Shown here: positions 16,584-25,246 of the stretch, in pieces | How the letters are laid out: each line of letters begins with the position of its first letter | Position numbering within the stretch: position 1 is the stretch's first letter | From: Allobosea sp. LC85 | GTDB taxonomy: Bacteria; Pseudomonadota; Alphaproteobacteria; Rhizobiales; Beijerinckiaceae | Direction of reading: 5' to 3' | NCBI RefSeq assembly: GCF_000735605.1 | Contig: NZ_JPKG01000011.1 | Coordinates: 1 to 64,000, forward strand | Length of the DNA: 64,000 nt | Notes under the pieces: generated by a model | What the model saw: only the letters and a program-made list of their open reading frames with translations | What the model was told of the DNA's origin: nothing | Database searches by the model: none | Position numbers and translations under genes: made by a program

Positions 16584-17843
16584 TCAGGCGGTGCCGTTCA
16601 GGCGCACGGCGAGGCCCGGCCGCACCGGGGTCACGCCATAGAGCACGTCGAAGCGCCAGGTGCTGATATCGTCGGTGATGCCGTAGCCGGAGACGACGCG
16701 CACCGAGATGCCGTCCTCGTTGATCCGCGCCTTGAAGGCCGCGCCCTCCGGCATCTCCATCGGGACGACCGCCAGGTGGAAGGCGTCCTTGTGGAAGATC
16801 ATCGGCTGGCGATAACCGGTGCCGCCAGTGCCGAGCACGGTGATCGGCGCGTTGTCGGCCGGCACGGCACTCACCGTCTTGTAGGGGCCCGACGTGATGA
16901 TCGGCGGCGAGATCGTCAGCGCCGCCGGGCCGGTCGAGGCGCCGGAATCCGCATCGGCCCTGACCACGAACTGGCGCAGGAAGGGCAGCACGTCGCCATC
17001 GACCGGATTGACCGCATAGACGCCGGCAATGGTGAAGACGTCGCCCGCCTTGAGGATGCCGGTGGTGGCGCTCGTCCAGCCATCGGTGTTCAGGGTCTGG
17101 GTATAGCTCATCTTCGCCGCCGCATAGGTCACCGCCTGGCCGGCGCCCTGGACCAGGGGCGTGCCGGTCGCGACACCGACGACATGCGTCTTGACGTTCT
17201 GCGACATGTAGACGTCAGAACCGTCCAGCATCGGCAGCTTGGCCTTCTGCAGGGCGTTTCGCGCCACAGCCGTGTCATAGTAGTTGTTGAAGGCGCCCTT
17301 CAGCCCGGCATCATCGGCGGGGCTGAGCAGGCCGTAGCGGGCATCCATCGGCACGGCGAGCTCGTTCAGGCGCTCGGTGCCCTTGAGATAATCCGGATAG
17401 GCGTCGATCGTCAGGCCGGGCGTGCCGACATAGTTCGGGACATGGCGATAGAGCCCGGCCAAATCGGAATCGATCCGGTTGGCGAAGGCATGCATCAGCG
17501 GCTTGATCTTCTCCTCGCCGATGCGCCTGGCGCCCTTCGGACCCGAGAGGAAGAGCGTCAGCTCCTTCGAGGTGAAGGACAGGCCCTTGTTCAGCTGGGT
17601 GTCAACGACGACATCCATCGTCGCTTCCTCGACTTCTGCGACCGAGAGCGTCGCGCCTTCGCCCGGGATGAAATTCTCCGGACGCTTGACGCGCACCTTG
17701 TCGCCCTTCTTCCAGCCGTCGACATCGGAGGCGAACTCGCCCTCATGCACGCGGGAGACGAGATTGCCGAGCACCAGCGCATTCTTGAGCTGGTACTGCG
17801 CTTCCCGGACGATGATGTCCTGGACCTTCAGATCATTGGCCAT
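16584..17843 (-). CDS. Major capsid protein, P22 coat family
   Basis: A 419-residue coat protein (P22 gp5 is 430). The N-terminus reads KVQDIIVREAQYQLKNALVL then VSRVHEGEF, the N-arm pattern of the P22_CoatProtein family. A following KGDKVRVKRPENF strand and the SFTSKELTL segment (about residue 90-100) also fit. The HK97 fold is expected. It follows the scaffold gene by 12 bases and ends before a strong terminator. Confidence 0.85.
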   Translation of the reverse strand: MANDLKVQDIIVREAQYQLKNALVLGNLVSRVHEGEFASDVDGWKKGDKVRVKRPENFIPGEGATLSVAEVEEATMDVVVDTQLNKGLSFTSKELTLFLSGPKGARRIGEEKIKPLMHAFANRIDSDLAGLYRHVPNYVGTPGLTIDAYPDYLKGTERLNELAVPMDARYGLLSPADDAGLKGAFNNYYDTAVARNALQKAKLPMLDGSDVYMSQNVKTHVVGVATGTPLVQGAGQAVTYAAAKMSYTQTLNTDGWTSATTGILKAGDVFTIAGVYAVNPVDGDVLPFLRQFVVRADADSGASTGPAALTISPPIITSGPYKTVSAVPADNAPITVLGTGGTGYRQPMIFHKDAFHLAVVPMEMPEGAAFKARINEDGISVRVVSGYGITDDISTWRFDVLYGVTPVRPGLAVRLNGTA

Positions 17844-17855
17844 TGCGGCTTTTCC

Positions 17856-18731
17856 TTATGAATTGCGCCAGCGCTCGTAGTCGCTCATCGACGTGCCGAG
17901 GCTGCGTTGCGGGGATGCGCTGCCCCGGACCGCCGAGAGCGGGGGGCCAGCGCGCGTGGCATTGTTCCTGGGGAGCAGAACCCGCCCCTCGATGCGGCCG
18001 ATCTCGCGCGCCGCCTCGAGCGGAGACATCGCGTTGATGCGGGCGCAGAGTTTTGGGTTCTGGGCGAGGTTATAGGCGACCAGCGGGGCCTTTTCGCCGG
18101 CATCCAGGATGAGACGCTTGACCAGGTCGGTGGTCATGAATGTCGGCGAGGTCACCACCGCCTTGAAGTCGGGGATGGATTTCGCGACCTCCTCGCACTG
18201 CTCGACATAGTCGTCGAGCATCTCGGAGACGCGCGCCTGTTCCGCCTGCTGATGTTGCTCGACACTCTCCAGCACCTGCCGCGAGACCTGCCGCCTGTCG
18301 GCCTCATAGGCGGTCATGGCGCGCTCATAGGCGAACCAGTCCCCGCCATAATCGGCCTCGCGCGGCGGCTCTCCGACCTTTCGGGCAACCGCAGCCTCGA
18401 ACCCGGCCTGATCCTGCACGGCTGCAGCAGCCGACCCGGATTTCAGCACGGCCAGCTCGGCCTGCAAGCGCTCGTTCTGCCGTCTCAGGCGCTCGGACCG
18501 CGATTTTTTGCGCGGCCGATTGTCTTCGCCGTTCTCCTGGCCGTTCTCGGCATCGTTCTCCTGGCCCTTCTGGCCCTCGTCGTCATCGCCCTCGCCTGCC
18601 GCGCCGTCCGGCAGGGCCGTCTCGGTCGATTGCGTCTCGGGCACCGCCCCTGGAAGGGCAGCCTTGTCCCAGGTTTCCGACAGCGCGCCGTCGGCGGCCT
18701 CCGGGGCAGCCTGGTTGAAATCCTCGCTCAT
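17856..18731 (-). CDS. Capsid scaffolding protein
   Basis: A 291-residue, highly charged helical protein. The acidic N-terminus is rich in E, D, G and Q (about residues 1-75). A basic patch KKSRSERLRR and coiled coil (about 75-95) follow, with a long helical middle and a basic C-terminus ending in SMSDYERWRNS. This is the plan of P22 gp8-like scaffolds, and the gene lies right before coat. In P22-like phages it would directly follow the portal gene. Here an 11.3 kb cargo block intervenes. Confidence 0.75.
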   Translation of the reverse strand: MSEDFNQAAPEAADGALSETWDKAALPGAVPETQSTETALPDGAAGEGDDDEGQKGQENDAENGQENGEDNRPRKKSRSERLRRQNERLQAELAVLKSGSAAAAVQDQAGFEAAVARKVGEPPREADYGGDWFAYERAMTAYEADRRQVSRQVLESVEQHQQAEQARVSEMLDDYVEQCEEVAKSIPDFKAVVTSPTFMTTDLVKRLILDAGEKAPLVAYNLAQNPKLCARINAMSPLEAAREIGRIEGRVLLPRNNATRAGPPLSAVRGSASPQRSLGTSMSDYERWRNS

Positions 18732-18743
18732 GCTCTGCTCATG

Positions 18744-18769
18744 AAAAAAGCCGCCCGGTCAGGGGCGGC
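18744..18769 (-). terminator. Intrinsic terminator upstream of scaffold gene
   Basis: A GCCGCCC/GGGCGGC 7-base stem followed by TTTTTT on the minus strand, 13 bases before the scaffold start. It probably marks the original portal-scaffold junction and the left edge of the cargo block. Confidence 0.65.
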
Positions 18770-18789
18770 GCGGTCATCGCGGCGGCCTC

Positions 18790-18824
18790 CGCATCATGCG
18801 AAGGCCTGCCCGAAGCGGTGCGAA
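18790..18824 (+). repeat. Direct repeat A flanking a cargo gene
   Basis: The segment CGCATCATGCGAAGGCC and the following TGCCCGAAGCGGTG reappear with few changes at 19368-19402, on either side of the small gene at 18963-19211. Confidence 0.6.
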
Positions 18825-18962
18825 CGGCGGGGGTTTGCCCGCGGTTCAGGAATGGAAAAACCCGCCGGCCAGACGAGGCGAGGCGGAGCCGCCTCATGCA
18901 CTCGGTCGTTGCGGCAAGACCCTCAAAGTGTTCAGCTGATCGCTCACGAGGGAGACGGAGCG

Positions 18963-19211
18963 ATGCACGAAGATGACGCTGACGTCCTGGCAGACCTGAG
19001 CAGCAGCCAGATCCTGATTGTCACAACCCTGATCGACCTGTTGATCGACAAGGGGCTTGTTCAACGCGATGAGGTCGTGGCCCGCTACGACCAGCTCCTG
19101 ACGACTTCCAAGGGCAACGCGGCCAGCATCTCGGTGCTTCAGCCCATCGTCAGCGTCCTGAGCTATCTTGCCCATGACGACACGCGCGGAAACGCAAAAC
19201 CGTCGCATTGA
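18963..19211 (+). CDS. Small hypothetical protein
   Basis: An 82-residue acidic helical protein (HEDDADVLADLSSSQILIV start). The start 18963 is preceded by GAGGGAGACGGAG. A longer in-frame reading from 17907 is antisense to the scaffold gene and is rejected. No family recognised. It is bordered by a ~35-base direct repeat and is the first gene of the cargo block. Confidence 0.55.
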   Translation: MHEDDADVLADLSSSQILIVTTLIDLLIDKGLVQRDEVVARYDQLLTTSKGNAASISVLQPIVSVLSYLAHDDTRGNAKPSH

Positions 19212-19367
19212 GCAACGGCGCGAACCGCGGCAATACGGGTCTCCCGGTTTCGACTTAATCAGGCCGACCCTCGCGGGGAGGCTTGAAGACCCGCCGTCAC
19301 GGCGATGATCTCGATTGGGTCAGCCGGTCAGCAGCAGTCAGGCCCAGCGGGTCACTGGAGTCACATC

Positions 19368-19402
19368 CGCATCCTGCGAACGCCTGCCCGAAGCGGTGGA
19401 AC
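19368..19402 (+). repeat. Direct repeat B flanking a cargo gene
   Basis: Second copy of the repeat at 18790-18824 (CGCATCCTGCGAACGCC then TGCCCGAAGCGGTG), same orientation, about 578 bases away. Confidence 0.6.
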
Positions 19403-19468
19403 CATCTGCTCACGATGGTGTCTCGCTCCCTGCTCGGATAGCCTTGATCGAGCAGATTGGAGTCCGCG

Positions 19469-19861
19469 ATGAGCCTGGGTGGGATCGGGAATCTCGACTA
19501 TACCGTCGTCCTGTGCAGCAGGATGGCGGACACGCGCGCCTTTTATCGCGACATCATGGGCTTCCAGATCGAGCACGATCAGGAGAACTGGGTCAGCTTT
19601 CGTGTTGGGGCGAGCTTGCTCTCGCTTCGCCCTCGCGGACCCTGGCCCGTCTGCGATGATGGTCCCCTGCCTCCCGGGTCAGCGGCAGTCCAACTGGCTT
19701 TTCGCGTGTCGCTTGAGGCCGTCGATCGGTGCCACGAGGAGCTGCTCGCCAAGGGGATAACAATCCTGAGAGAGCCAACCGACTTAGCCAGATGGCGTCA
19801 TCGCACGCTGTTCTTCCGAGACCCGGAGGACAACATCATCGAGATCTACGCCGAGTTTTAG
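19469..19861 (+). CDS. VOC (glyoxalase/bleomycin-resistance) family protein
   Basis: A 130-residue vicinal-oxygen-chelate protein. Signs are LDYTVVLCSRMADTRAFYRD at the start (beta strand and helix of the first beta-alpha-beta module), the LLSLRPRG strand, and the closing FFRDPEDNIIEIYAEF typical of the second module with the metal-binding Glu. The start at 19469 follows GGAG. Substrate unknown; glyoxalases, dioxygenases and drug-binding proteins share the fold. Its 3' end overlaps the convergent GNAT gene. Confidence 0.85.
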   Translation: MSLGGIGNLDYTVVLCSRMADTRAFYRDIMGFQIEHDQENWVSFRVGASLLSLRPRGPWPVCDDGPLPPGSAAVQLAFRVSLEAVDRCHEELLAKGITILREPTDLARWRHRTLFFRDPEDNIIEIYAEF

Positions 19862-20333
19862 CCCCTCCCCGAACCTGCGGCTCCGTCAGGCTCCGCTCCA
19901 TGACAATGGTGCGCTCCTCGCCATGATAGCTGTCGCGAACGGCGGTGAAGCCGAGCCTGGCATAAAACCGCTCCGCCGTGACGGAGGACGGAACGGCCAG
20001 AACCGCGACGCCCCTGTCGCGCGCCGTCTGTTCGATCTCTGCCATGAGGCGCTTGCCGATACCCCGGCCTTGAACATCGGGGCGCACGAACACGGTCCGC
20101 ACGGCCCGACCATCCAGGCTTGCCGTGCCGACGAGCTGGTCTGCCTGCATCGCAACGAACATCGTTCGCTTGGCCATCAGCTCCGAGACCGCAGCAGGGC
20201 TGAAGCTTCGTTCCACCTGTGCAATGACGTCGAGGGAATAATCCCTGGCATTGGTCTCGCGAAGCGCAGCGAGGATCACCGCACTGATCGCGTCGGCGTC
20301 GTCCGCCCGCGCAGAACGAATATGGATGGTCAT
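19836..20333 (-). CDS. GNAT family N-acetyltransferase
   Basis: A 165-residue GNAT enzyme. The acetyl-CoA pyrophosphate loop RPDVQGRGIGKRL (about residues 84-96) and the C-terminal AERFYARLGF motif (about 121-130) are clear. Start 20333 (MTIHIRSARADDADAI) is the conserved family start. It overlaps the VOC gene by 26 bases tail to tail. A ~120-base copy of its 3' end lies at 21182-21301, beyond the haemoglobin gene. Confidence 0.85.
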   Translation of the reverse strand: MTIHIRSARADDADAISAVILAALRETNARDYSLDVIAQVERSFSPAAVSELMAKRTMFVAMQADQLVGTASLDGRAVRTVFVRPDVQGRGIGKRLMAEIEQTARDRGVAVLAVPSSVTAERFYARLGFTAVRDSYHGEERTIVMERSLTEPQVRGGAKTRRRSR

Positions 20334-20493
20334 CGTTAGCCTCGCTGGACTCGGGTAGGGCAGAACTACCAGCCGATCCGGCTGCCGCCAACGAGGCAGC
20401 AGGCCCGCGCGCGGCTCGGCACGGAACGTGAGCCTTCTGAACATGTGGCCTCGCTGAACGTTTCCAGCCTGCGCACATCAACGGGAGGCGACG

Positions 20494-21054
20494 ATGGCAC
20501 AGGCTGTTTCGACTTTGATCGCCAGACGGAGCGTCATCGCAGGGCTGGCGCTTGCCGCCCCGGTCACGGGGTTGGCCTTCGCGGAGACGGCCTCCGCGCA
20601 GACGCAGCAAAAGGCATCCGAGAAAACGCTCTATGAGCGGCTGGGTGGCGTCTTCGCCATTGCGGCGGTCGTGGATCATTTCAGCGACGCCGTCGTCAAG
20701 AACCCCGTTGTCGGCCAGAAATCAAAGAACCCGGAACTGCGGGAATGGCACACGAAGAACCTGGACAGGCTGGCCGGTCTCAAATTCATGCGGACGCTCT
20801 GGGTCTGCAAGGTCTCGGGCGGGCCCTTCGAGTACACGGCCACCCGGCCGGGCAAGACGCCGATCGGGCTCGAGGAGGCGCATCGGAACCTGCGGATCTC
20901 TCCGGCCGAATTCGACGCGGTTGCAGAAGAGCTCGGACGGAGCCTGGATTTCGCCAAGGTCCCGAAACGCGAGAAGGCCGAAGTCCTGGCCGCCTTCGCG
21001 GCCCATAAGGACGAGGTCACCGCGGGCTCTATGGCGGCCAAGAAGAAGAGCTGA
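20494..21054 (+). CDS. Exported group 1-like truncated haemoglobin
   Basis: A 186-residue protein. An N-terminal signal with a twin-arginine-like ARRSVIAGLAL (about residues 10-20) ends near ASAQT (about 33-37). The trHb domain starts at LYERLGG (46-52), and the proximal haem His is in EEAHRNLRIS (His130), with the F-helix LRISPAEFD. Bacterial trHbs bind O2 or NO and protect from nitrosative stress. An exported form is less common. It lies between the intact GNAT gene and the 120-base duplicate of that gene's end, so it was probably inserted there. Confidence 0.8.
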   Translation: MAQAVSTLIARRSVIAGLALAAPVTGLAFAETASAQTQQKASEKTLYERLGGVFAIAAVVDHFSDAVVKNPVVGQKSKNPELREWHTKNLDRLAGLKFMRTLWVCKVSGGPFEYTATRPGKTPIGLEEAHRNLRISPAEFDAVAEELGRSLDFAKVPKREKAEVLAAFAAHKDEVTAGSMAAKKKS

Positions 21055-21164
21055 ACCCTCCCGGTTTCCTGGGCCCAGCGATTCCGTCAGGCGCCTTGTC
21101 CCAACCATGAAGCGGGCAAGGCGCCGACATCAGAGAAGAGCCAGAGTCCTGGCGGGCAGTCAGC

Positions 21165-21301
21165 TCACGCCCGATCTTGGTTCCGCTCCATGACAATGGT
21201 GCGCTCCTCGCCATGATAGCTGTCGCGAACCGCCTTGAAGCCGAGCCTGGCATAAAACCGCTCCGCCGTGACGGAGGACGGAACGGCCAGAACCGCGACG
21301 C
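21165..21301 (-). pseudogene. Duplicated 3' fragment of the GNAT gene
   Basis: Reads VAVLAVPSSVTAERFYARLG and on to a stop at 21165 with a new tail (ERNQDRA). Bases 21182-21301 match 19892-20011 with about three differences in 120. The 5' part of the gene is missing, and the fragment abuts the DUF1828-type gene at 21306. Confidence 0.85.
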
Positions 21302-21305
21302 AAAA

Positions 21306-22064
21306 CTAGGCAGCCCGCGCCAGATGTCGCCACTGCTGCTCCGAGACGGCCTCTAAAGGCACAAGGCTAGCCACATCCGTAATGAGCTTCAAACGTGGCG
21401 TCTTTTCTTTATCTAGCAGCACTCCGACGCCTCGTGGCGCATTCGCCCGATCGCGAATGTCACTGAACTTCGCGAACGCGCTGGTGACCGACCCTGAATG
21501 GGGGGAGATTATGTCAACTGCGAGCGTGCGCTGCGGAGTTTGAACAACAACGTCAAAGTCCCATTGCTCCCTTGCGCCGTGTAGTTTCGCCTTAGATCCC
21601 GTTAGAACCTGCGTATGATGGAAGCTTGCGATGATGCTACGCAATACAAGGTCGCGATTGGCGTCGACGTGCGTCTCCACCATCCGGTGCATGACACCTT
21701 CGATTGTGGACTTCGAAGCGTTAGCGACAGATGCAACAGCACTTGTGAGCGCATCAATCTCTGCCTCGCGCTCAAGAGCGAAGAAGATGTCGCCGTCGCA
21801 TTGGACACCATAATGCGCCGCAGCTCGGCGAGCTTGTGCGCTAAACAAGTTGTCACCGCCTAAAAGCGCAGCTTCCCGTTTGGCGAACCCGCCATCGGAG
21901 ACAAGAGTTCCATTGCGATGCGGGCTGATGTGAACAGGTACGAAAGTGTGGCCGTACGCCAGCACCGGTGTTGCGATGACAGCAGACTCACCGCGCGGAG
22001 ACGCCTTGGCCAAGCTCGCGGCTACCAAGTTCGCAATCTCATGCAGGTTGGTGGTTTGTGTCAT
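21306..22064 (-). CDS. DUF1828/DUF1829-like protein
   Basis: A 252-residue protein. The N-terminal part fits DUF1828 (GHTFVPVHISPHRNGTLVSDG, about residues 38-58, quoted in part; the family has a beta-hairpin ending in S/D-DGG). The C-terminal part resembles DUF1829 (DFDVVVQTPQRTLAVDII, with FAKFSDIRDRA). Such proteins are found in mobile and phage-linked loci, but a biochemical role is not established to my knowledge. The start overlaps the upstream stop by four bases. Base use is less GC-rich than the neighbours, suggesting transfer. Confidence 0.65.
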   Translation of the reverse strand: MTQTTNLHEIANLVAASLAKASPRGESAVIATPVLAYGHTFVPVHISPHRNGTLVSDGGFAKREAALLGGDNLFSAQARRAAAHYGVQCDGDIFFALEREAEIDALTSAVASVANASKSTIEGVMHRMVETHVDANRDLVLRSIIASFHHTQVLTGSKAKLHGAREQWDFDVVVQTPQRTLAVDIISPHSGSVTSAFAKFSDIRDRANAPRGVGVLLDKEKTPRLKLITDVASLVPLEAVSEQQWRHLARAA

Positions 22065-22600
22065 CTAAGCAGATCGCCCTGAAATGGTGGCGGCGGGATA
22101 TCGTCAAGCCCTTCGATGTTGAACTCCGCAGATACTAGCCGCATTCGTTGACGAAATGATGGAGGGTCGTCAACTATAGGAATAGCCGCAGGCGGGCACC
22201 CGGTGGTCGCCCGGAAGGCGTCAGCGCCGAGCCGTTCATTGAGACCGAATTGGTGACAGTGCGAGCCCCTCACCAAGGCTGGCACCCCGCTGCAGCCCTG
22301 GCTAATTGCTCGACGGTTACTATGGGTTTCCTCCTCGCCAAAATCGAAGCGTCCAAGGTGCCAATTGGACTGATCGCAGAACCGCAGTACCGCCGCTCCC
22401 TGCCTACCGCCGAGCGCATCAAATTCAAGCATCAGCGATAATCCGCCGATCGAGACTCCGCTGTCGTCAGCCAAAGCCAAATGCAGCTTCAGCGTCGCAA
22501 AAAGCTCGAGAGTGGCTCGGACGTCGGTCCAATCCTCGGTCAGCGGCCAAGCGAACAAGTGCTTTCGGCTCCGATAGAGTTCGCCCAGCCTGACCAGCAA
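22061..22600 (-). CDS. Hypothetical partner of the DUF1828-like protein
   Basis: A 179-residue protein of unknown family, mixed alpha/beta (LKLHLALADDSGVSIGGLSL). It starts at TTG 22600: AGGGG lies eight bases upstream and an in-frame stop just before that excludes a longer form. ATGA overlap with the next gene indicates a two-gene operon. The pairing resembles small two-component conflict or toxin-antitoxin modules, but there is no direct evidence. Confidence 0.6.
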   Translation of the reverse strand: MLVRLGELYRSRKHLFAWPLTEDWTDVRATLELFATLKLHLALADDSGVSIGGLSLMLEFDALGGRQGAAVLRFCDQSNWHLGRFDFGEEETHSNRRAISQGCSGVPALVRGSHCHQFGLNERLGADAFRATTGCPPAAIPIVDDPPSFRQRMRLVSAEFNIEGLDDIPPPPFQGDLLR

Positions 22601-22880
22601 AATTTGCCCCTGACGCTACGCGATGAAAATGCGCAACGTGACGGGACGCGTCAATTCCCCATTGTGTGAGGGCCATCACTTTGGCGCCGCCCCTCACGTT
22701 TAGGCACGATCGCCCTGGAACGTCTCGCCTGACTTAACGTTAGAGCGCACTTGTAGGGACAACCGCGACTTCCGCTAAGGGGCGCGAGATGCCAAGCTCA
22801 CGCTCCTTCGCCGCCCTTCCCTTCGACCTCGGCTCCAGCTCTAGTCTGCGCCGGACACGCGGGCGTTGCTGGGGGCAGAC

Positions 22881-23378
22881 ATGAGTATCGAACTGCGCGA
22901 TGCCTCACTGAGCGATCTTGCCGGCTGTCACCGCTGCCTTGATGACGTCGCCCGCGAGGGGCGCTGGCTCTCGCGGCTCGGCGCGCCTCCGCTCGAGCGC
23001 TACACCGCCTTTGTCGCCGGCCTGCGCGAGGCCAATGCGCCCCAGGTCGTGGCGGTCGATCGCGAGGTGGTCGGCTGGTGCGACATTGCCCCGGATGCCT
23101 CGCCCGTCCGTGCCCATGTCGGCAGCCTCGGCATGGGCCTCATCGCAAGCCATCGCGGCCAGGGCCTCGGCCAGCGCCTGCTTACGCTGGCGCTCGAGCG
23201 GGCGCGCCAGCGCGGGCTCGAGCGCATCGAGCTCTCGGTTCTCCACGACAACGCGCCGGCGCGCGCCCTCTACGAGCGGCTTGGCTTCCAGATCGAAGGC
23301 CGGCGCCGGCGCGACTGGAAGCGCGACGGCCTCTACCGCGACAGCATCCTGATGGCGCTCGATCTCGGTGCTGGCTGA
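22881..23378 (+). CDS. GNAT family N-acetyltransferase
   Basis: A 165-residue GNAT enzyme with the acetyl-CoA loop SHRGQGLGQRLL (about residues 90-101) and ELSVLHDNAPARALYERLGF near the C-terminus, followed by GRRRRDWKRDGLYRDSILM. This ending is typical of the L-amino-acid/phosphinothricin-type acetyltransferase branch. Start 22881 follows GGGGG. Stands alone, with a bidirectional terminator after it. Confidence 0.85.
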   Translation: MSIELRDASLSDLAGCHRCLDDVAREGRWLSRLGAPPLERYTAFVAGLREANAPQVVAVDREVVGWCDIAPDASPVRAHVGSLGMGLIASHRGQGLGQRLLTLALERARQRGLERIELSVLHDNAPARALYERLGFQIEGRRRRDWKRDGLYRDSILMALDLGAG

Positions 23379-23441
23379 TAGAGCCCATCCGAAGACGAAG
23401 CCCGCCAGCCCGGTGAAGGCTGACGGGGCCAAGCCTGATAG

Positions 23442-23460
23442 GGGGCCGTCGCTCGGCCCC
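23442..23460. terminator. Bidirectional terminator
   Basis: GGGGCCG and CGGCCCC form a 7-base stem with a 5-base loop between the convergent GNAT and DUF1236 genes. No long T-run, so efficiency is uncertain. Confidence 0.45.
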
Positions 23461-23471
23461 GCTTTGGCGGC

Positions 23472-23894
23472 TCATTCGATGACCTGAATCACCCGGCGCG
23501 TCCTCGGTTCGACCAGAACGGGCTGATCGTTCACGACCGTGTAGCGATAGCCCTTCCTCACACCGTATTCGGCCGGCACCGTGCGATAGGTCACGCCGCG
23601 CTGCGGCAGCACCGTGCCAACCCGAAGCTCCTGGCGATAGCTGTAGGAGGGAACGCGCTGCTCGACGACGTATTCCTTGAACCGGGGTGTGTTGTCGCCA
23701 ACGATGCCGCCGACAACGGCGCCGCCTACGCCTCCAGCGACCGCACCGACGGGGCCACCGACAACCGCACCGGCAGCCGCACCGGCAGCCGCGCCGCCAG
23801 TCGCACCACCGCGCGCGCCCTGCGGATTCTGGGCGATGCCCATGGCCGGAACCAAGGTGATCGCCGCAGCAAGAATGATTGTCTTCAACATCAT
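23472..23894 (-). CDS. Exported DUF1236 glycine-zipper protein
   Basis: A 140-residue protein with a signal peptide (LKTIILAAAITLVPAMGIAQ). A glycine/alanine/valine-rich zipper (AGAVVGGPVGAVAGGVGGAV, about residues 36-62) may sit in a membrane, and a C-terminal DUF1236 domain ends VVNDQPVLVEPRTRRVIQVIE (quoted in part). DUF1236 proteins are common in Rhizobiales envelopes. Start 23894 follows GAGGAGAACC. Looks like a host-type gene within the cargo block. Confidence 0.8.
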   Translation of the reverse strand: MMLKTIILAAAITLVPAMGIAQNPQGARGGATGGAAAGAAAGAVVGGPVGAVAGGVGGAVVGGIVGDNTPRFKEYVVEQRVPSYSYRQELRVGTVLPQRGVTYRTVPAEYGVRKGYRYTVVNDQPVLVEPRTRRVIQVIE

Positions 23895-24182
23895 GGTTCT
23901 CCTCATGGCGAGACCCCATGCAGCGAACCGACGAATCCGGGATTGGTTCCCCCACGCGCGGCGGGTCAGCAACCCATGCCCGATATTCGCAAGCGCGATC
24001 GGGAACACTCGCCCGCGTTCTTCGTTGGCTGGAGAGCGGCGCCGGATCAGGACAGCGCATGAGCGGATCGTCTTCGCAACCCGTCCTGTCCTCGTTCCCG
24101 CCGCGCCCGCCCTGAAATCAGGATCAGCCGAACGGCCTGCCCGAGGCCTGAAGGCGTCCCGAAAGAACGGAGGCTCAGGACC

Positions 24183-24611
24183 ATGATTGTATCGGATGTG
24201 ATGACCAGGGGCGCCCAGATCGCCCGGCCAGACGAGACCTTGCAGCAGGTCGCCCGACGCATGGCAGCCGAGGATATCGGTTTCATGCCTGTCGGTGACA
24301 ACGACCATCTTGTCGGCATGATCACCGACCGCGACATCGTCATCCGCGCCGTCGCCGAGGGGCGCGGCCATGACACGCTCGTGCGCGAGGTCATGACAAG
24401 CGACGTGAAATACTGCTTCGACGACGAGAGCATGGACGAGGTCGCGCAGAACATGGGCGAGCTCCAGGTGCGGCGCCTGCCGGTGGTCAATCGCGACAAG
24501 CGCCTCGTCGGCGTCGTCTCGCTCGCCGATGGCGCGCTGAAGGACGACCCGGAAGCGATCGGCATCGCGCTGTCGGCGGTGGTCGTGCCCGGACACGCCC
24601 ATGCGGCGTGA
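24183..24611 (+). CDS. CBS-domain pair protein
   Basis: A 142-residue protein made of two CBS domains: VSDVMTRGAQIARPDETL with VGMITDRDIVIRAV (about residues 3-60), then VREVMTSDV with RRLPVVNRDKRLVGVVSLADG (about 68-118). CBS pairs (Bateman modules) bind adenine nucleotides and act as energy sensors. No effector domain is attached. A terminator hairpin follows at 24640. Confidence 0.9.
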   Translation: MIVSDVMTRGAQIARPDETLQQVARRMAAEDIGFMPVGDNDHLVGMITDRDIVIRAVAEGRGHDTLVREVMTSDVKYCFDDESMDEVAQNMGELQVRRLPVVNRDKRLVGVVSLADGALKDDPEAIGIALSAVVVPGHAHAA

Positions 24612-24639
24612 CGCAAGGCTGCCGGAAGCGAAACGAGCA

Positions 24640-24661
24640 AGGGCCCCTGAGTGAGGGCCCT
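24640..24661 (+). terminator. Terminator-like hairpin after the CBS gene
   Basis: AGGGCCC and GGGCCCT form a perfect 7-base stem with an 8-base loop, 28 bases after the stop codon. Confidence 0.5.
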
Positions 24662-24763
24662 GCTCAGAGCCCTGCCCCACCAGCGCCCCCACGGTGGTGA
24701 GCGGCCACAGCCATTGTCCATCTGACCGCGCTCGCGCGGGTTCCAGCCGCTGACCCACGCTCG

Positions 24764-25246
24764 CTACAGCCAGCGCCCGACGCGGGCCCTGTAGGCGCGA
24801 TAGACCTCACCGAATTTGCGATCGAGATAGGCCTCCTCGCGGGCGACCACGCCGTAGCGGATGACGACATAGAACGGCAGCAGCAGGACGAGGAGCCACA
24901 GGCTGTTGACGGCGACGGCAAGGCCGATGAGGCCGAAGAACATGCCGAGATAGATCGGATTGCGCGTGAAGCGGTACGGCCCCTGGTCGACGATCGCCGT
25001 CGTCGGCTGGGTGGTCGGGATCTGCGTGCCGGCGCGGCGAAAACTCGTCGCCGCCCAGACCAGCAGGGCGAGGCCCGCGAGGAACAGGATGCCGCCGAGC
25101 GCGCCCGCCGGCATCTCCAGCGCCAGGAACCGCAGCGGATAAAGCCAGTCTAGCGCGAGCCCAACGAGCACCGCGAGCGCCCAGGCGATCGGCGGCCGGA
25201 TCACGGCGCCCGACGTGTCGCGCTCATTCCCGTTTGCGTCGCTCAT
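24764..25246 (-). CDS. Isoprenylcysteine methyltransferase-family membrane protein
   Basis: A 160-residue integral membrane protein of the ICMT/phospholipid methyltransferase superfamily. It has helices at about residues 18-36, 44-64 and 105-130, and the cofactor-binding signature GPYRFTRNPIYLGMFF (about 90-105) and REEAYLDRKFGEVYRAYRARV at the end. Members methylate lipids or isoprenyl cysteines, and bacterial substrates are mostly unknown. Start 25246 chosen as MSDANGN with GGTGG upstream. Confidence 0.85.
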   Translation of the reverse strand: MSDANGNERDTSGAVIRPPIAWALAVLVGLALDWLYPLRFLALEMPAGALGGILFLAGLALLVWAATSFRRAGTQIPTTQPTTAIVDQGPYRFTRNPIYLGMFFGLIGLAVAVNSLWLLVLLLPFYVVIRYGVVAREEAYLDRKFGEVYRAYRARVGRWL

